Assembly (NCBI GenBank): GCA_017458025.1
Contig: JAFTGG010000001.1
Location: forward strand, 1 to 7,273
Direction: 5' to 3'
Length of the DNA stretch: 7,273 nucleotides
Source: Oscillospiraceae bacterium
GTDB taxonomy: Bacteria > Bacillota > Clostridia > Oscillospirales > Oscillospiraceae
The position numbers and the translations under genes were made by a program. Positions 4,785 through 7,273 of this stretch are shown here, piece by piece (position 1 is the first letter of the stretch; each line of letters begins with the position of its first letter). The notes under the pieces were generated by a model. That model did no database searches and had not been told where the DNA came from. It saw only the letters and a program-made list of their open reading frames with translations.

Positions 4785-5257
4785 TTAATACAAAATCTCC
4801 GGCATCAGGAGCAGCTGGTTCATGCGCTCCAGCTTTGTCTTTTCCTCCGGCGTCAGAACCATATTTGCCTTCTCGATCTGCTCCTCCGTCTCTGCCAGCA
4901 AACGGCACGCCTTGAGGTAGTCTACCGTCAGGCGCCTCAGGAGGTTTGAAAGGTGGCGGAGCACTGCTATCACCAAGGCTGGATTCTCCTCAAAGAGAAT
5001 ACCGAGGTCGTTTTCATAAATTGGTTCAAGGTCGTCCCATTTTCCAGCGAGACTGCCGTCGCGCTGCGATCTCTGTTTTCTAATACCGCCATCTCGCCGA
5101 AATAATCGCCTACGCGGCGTTCGAACAGGAACTTTTCATCGGCCTCTCCGTACTTCGCGTAGACTGAGGCGCCGCCGGAGAGTAGTTGATACATACTTCC
5201 GTCCCGTTCGCCTTCCTTGAAGATAACGTCACCTTGTTTGCAAACGAGTTCGTTCAT
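4785..5257 (-). pseudogene. Cyclic-nucleotide-binding-domain protein, frameshifted
   Basis: The 5' part (5257 to about 5030) encodes a CRP/PKA-type cNBD beta-roll: CKQGDVIFKEGERDGSMYQL, then the phosphate-binding cassette FGEMAVLENRDRSATA (E55, R64). Near 5020-5035 the frame breaks. The original frame runs on to a stop at 4970, while the family-like sequence continues in another frame as DDLEPIYENDLGILFEENPALVIAVLRHLSNLLRRLT and ends at 4785. Start ATG 5255-5257 has a GGGGG SD seven bases upstream. The gene begins 15 bp after the cyclase stop, so it is in the same operon and could have been a receptor for the cyclase product. No HTH follows the C-helix, so it is not a CRP transcription factor. 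The cause is a small deletion or a lost base; a sequencing error is possible. Confidence 0.8.
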
Positions 5258-5272
5258 TTGAGTGCCCCCACA

Positions 5273-6673
5273 TCACTTCGTTGTAATCGCCTTCAGCCAC
5301 GCCTCATAGCCCGCGGGGATGGACGTGTAGCGCAGCAGTGCGCCGCCCTCCGTCCGCTCCATGACCTTGCCGAACAGCTTTCCACCTGCTTCGAGCTGGA
5401 TATTGTCGTAGACCTCCAGCTCCGCTCCGGTATCCAGCACCGCGCCGTCGTGCGCCACGGCGACAATGCCGCCGTAGTAGGACTTCACGCCGCCGTGCTT
5501 GCCGTCGAGCTTGTGGAAGCGCACAGGAATGGGCTTCTCCAGCGCCTGCGGCTTCGTGTCCCGGACCTTCGCCGTCACATTGTACGGCGCGCCGATTCCC
5601 GTCACCTGCGAGAGCACCAGCTCACCCTTGACGCCCTTGGGATAGACCGTCATCTCCTGCGCGATCTCCAGCTCGACGCCCGCGAGCTCTCGCGTCAGCG
5701 GCGGGATCAGCACCTGCCCGCCGACCGTGTAGCTCTCGATGCGGCCGCAGAGATTGACGTGGCTGCCGACCACGCCGTATTTCGTGCGCTTCTCGGACCC
5801 GATGTTGCCGACGATGACCTCGCCGGTGTTGAGCCCGATCCCCATCTCCAACACAGGATAGTCCCGCTTCGCGTTCCACGCGTTGACGGCCTCCATGCGC
5901 GCCTCCATCTCCACCGCCGCGGCGATGGCGTCGGCGGCGTGGGTCTCGCTCGGCGCGGGCGCGCCGAAGATCGCCATGATGCCGTCGCCGATGAACTCGA
6001 TGATCGTGCCGTTTCGCCGCTGGATGATCTCGGTCATCTCGCCGAGGTAGTGGTTGAGCATGGCGATGAGGTCGCCGGCGTCCATGCGCTCGCTCATGGC
6101 GGTAAAGCCCCGCAAATCGCTCATCATAATGGTGAGCGTTCTTTTTTTGCCGCCGAGGGCGAGCCCGTCCGGCGTTTCGAGCAGCTGGCGCACGATCTCG
6201 TCGGAGAGGAATCGCCCGAACGTCTCGCTGAGCAGTTGGTTCCGCAGTTCCAGCTGTCCGTTGAGCGCACGGATGCGCTCCATCGCCTTGAGCGCGTCGC
6301 GCAGTTCCGTCAGCTCCGTCATGTCGCTGAGCACCACGATCACGCCCACGCGCTCCGCGCCGTCCGTCAGATACGACGTGACCATGCGGAGCTGTTTGGT
6401 CTCCGTACCCGTAAAGTACGGCACGATGGCGTCATGCGTGCGGTCGCGGTCATACACCGCGTCGAGGATCGCCTGCGTGAAATCGTCGTTCGCCTCGTTG
6501 TCGAAGAAGCACACGCCAAAGCTCTTGTGCAGCAGCTCCTCCTCCGTGCGAGACAGGATATGCAGCGCCGCGGGATTCAGATAGCTGATGACGCCGTCAA
6601 AGCTGATGGTCATGACGCCCTCGGACATATCCCGCATGATACTCTCACGGATCAATTCCCGCTTGTCGGGCAT
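5273..6673 (-). CDS. PAS-class III nucleotide cyclase with PilZ-like C-terminus
   Basis: This 466-aa, apparently cytosolic enzyme has no membrane segments. Residues about 12-118 are a PAS domain (MSEGVMTISFDGVISYLNPAALHIL), followed by a helical linker. Residues about 150-365 are a class III adenylate/guanylate cyclase domain that would convert ATP or GTP to a cyclic nucleotide. Metal-binding D186 (MSDLRGFT) and D230 (FIGDGIMAIFG) are present, as are the transition-state N307 and R311 (VNLCGRIES). The usual purine-selecting Lys position holds E226, and the Asp/Thr/Cys position appears to be G300, so the substrate is uncertain. Residues about 380-462 (ending LLRYTSIPAGYEAWL) resemble a PilZ-type barrel but lack the RxxxR motif. 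The ATG lies 6 bp after the upstream gene's stop, with a purine-rich GGTGAGAGG before it. The next gene down is a cyclic-nucleotide-binding protein. Confidence 0.88.
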   Translation of the reverse strand: MPDKRELIRESIMRDMSEGVMTISFDGVISYLNPAALHILSRTEEELLHKSFGVCFFDNEANDDFTQAILDAVYDRDRTHDAIVPYFTGTETKQLRMVTSYLTDGAERVGVIVVLSDMTELTELRDALKAMERIRALNGQLELRNQLLSETFGRFLSDEIVRQLLETPDGLALGGKKRTLTIMMSDLRGFTAMSERMDAGDLIAMLNHYLGEMTEIIQRRNGTIIEFIGDGIMAIFGAPAPSETHAADAIAAAVEMEARMEAVNAWNAKRDYPVLEMGIGLNTGEVIVGNIGSEKRTKYGVVGSHVNLCGRIESYTVGGQVLIPPLTRELAGVELEIAQEMTVYPKGVKGELVLSQVTGIGAPYNVTAKVRDTKPQALEKPIPVRFHKLDGKHGGVKSYYGGIVAVAHDGAVLDTGAELEVYDNIQLEAGGKLFGKVMERTEGGALLRYTSIPAGYEAWLKAITTK

Positions 6674-6679
6674 ATCCTC

Positions 6680-7273
6680 TCACCCCATTCCAAAGTAGTG
6701 ATGCTCTTTCAGATATTTCAGCGACCGCTCCACGCCGTCGAGCCCGCCGACTTCCAACGTCAAGGGAATGTCCTTGTCAATTCCTTTCCACAGCCTGTCG
6801 GCTTCGTCCCAATCGATGTTCCCCTCGCCAAGCGGCAGGTGATCGTCGAACGCACCGTTGTTATCGGAAAGATGGAGGTAGCCGATGCGGTCGCCGAGCG
6901 CGTCAAACCACCCTTGTATCGGCACGCGGGAGTAGTTCGCGTGCCCGAAGTCGAGGCAGACGCCGATGCGCTCATCCGCTATGCGGCGCATCAGCTCCCG
7001 GATGGGCTGCGGATCGAGGTCGGGGCTGTTTTCGATGTAGATGTGCGTCTGATACTGCTCCGCAAGCCCCATGTAGAACTCCGCGCAGGTATCCGCCCAG
7101 CTCTCCAGATAGCCGCCCCGCAGAAACGGGAAGCAGCTTGAATGGAACACGACGTTCTTTGTGCCGAGGCGCACCGCCAGCGCACAGCTCTCCCTGCAAC
7201 GGCGCCGAGACAATGCACGGAAGGGAGGGTCGCCGCTGGCAACATTCACGTCGATGAACGCGCCGTGGATCGA
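6680..7273 (-). CDS. Sugar phosphate isomerase/epimerase-like TIM barrel, partial
   Basis: Only the C-terminal 197 residues are visible; the frame is open to the window edge, so the start lies outside. The sequence is of the xylose-isomerase-like / AP-endonuclease-2 TIM-barrel superfamily. Its metal-site residues are in order: E81 (IYIENSPD), D108 and H111 (CLDFGHANY), H134 (YLHLSD), D143 and H145 (DDHLPLGEG) and E174 (LTLEVGG), numbered from the first visible residue. The GYLHLSDN...LGEGNIDW pattern is typical of sugar phosphate isomerases/epimerases rather than DNA repair enzymes. Substrate cannot be assigned. The stop is 6 bp before the cyclase ATG, so the two are co-transcribed. A functional link to cyclic nucleotide signalling is suggested by position only. 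Confidence 0.85.
   Translation of the reverse strand, partial: SIHGAFIDVNVASGDPPFRALSRRRCRESCALAVRLGTKNVVFHSSCFPFLRGGYLESWADTCAEFYMGLAEQYQTHIYIENSPDLDPQPIRELMRRIADERIGVCLDFGHANYSRVPIQGWFDALGDRIGYLHLSDNNGAFDDHLPLGEGNIDWDEADRLWKGIDKDIPLTLEVGGLDGVERSLKYLKEHHYFGMG

Noticed and set aside
4785..4976. Independent 63-codon - strand gene
   Set aside because: It has no SD, and its sequence is the C-terminal helical part of the frameshifted cNBD gene.
5186..7141. Very long + strand open frame (651 codons) across the signalling operon
   Set aside because: It is antisense to the cyclase and TIM-barrel genes. Its His/Arg/Asp/Val/Leu-rich composition is typical of antisense frames in GC-rich DNA.
1..7273. 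CRISPR array or toxin-antitoxin pair
   Set aside because: No regularly spaced repeats of CRISPR length were seen. The HTH and KTR genes are convergent and fit ICE families, not a toxin-antitoxin operon.

Overview
The window looks like an accessory region from a Gram-positive anaerobe of the class Clostridia, perhaps Oscillospiraceae. The reasons are a Tn916/Tn1549-type regulatory core, purine-rich Shine-Dalgarno (SD) sites, and fairly GC-rich genes separated by AT-rich spacers. The family assignments come from protein motifs recalled from knowledge, not from a database search.

Left third (2-2600): a complete IS66-family insertion sequence on the + strand. It has a 12-bp perfect terminal inverted repeat, the classic tnpA-tnpB-tnpC order, an 11-nt tnpA/tnpB overlap, and an intrinsic terminator just inside the right end. 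All DDE and zinc-knuckle residues of the transposase are present, so it may be active.

Middle (2601-4784): the regulatory end of an integrative conjugative element (ICE). It holds a small sigma-like regulator on the - strand (Tn916 Orf7 type), a divergent XRE-family HTH regulator on the + strand (Tn916 Orf9 type), and a small Cys-rich KTR protein on the - strand. Two gene-free stretches carry strong secondary structure. Stretch 2601-3084 lies downstream of the sigma-like gene. Stretch 3574-4051 lies between the divergent regulators and contains a 25-bp-arm inverted repeat plus a hairpin touching the sigma-like gene's SD. The xis/int genes expected beyond the sigma-like gene are not in the window. 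The IS66 sits where the element would continue.

Right third (4785-7273): a tightly packed - strand operon, read right to left. It runs from a TIM-barrel sugar phosphate isomerase/epimerase-like protein (5' end outside the window), through a PAS plus class III nucleotide cyclase with a C-terminal PilZ-like barrel, to a cyclic-nucleotide-binding-domain (cNBD) protein with no DNA-binding domain. The last gene is broken by a frameshift or small deletion in mid-domain. The natural reading is a cyclic-nucleotide signalling cassette, a synthase next to a candidate receptor, whose receptor is damaged in this copy. Whether it is ICE cargo or flanking chromosome cannot be decided from this window.
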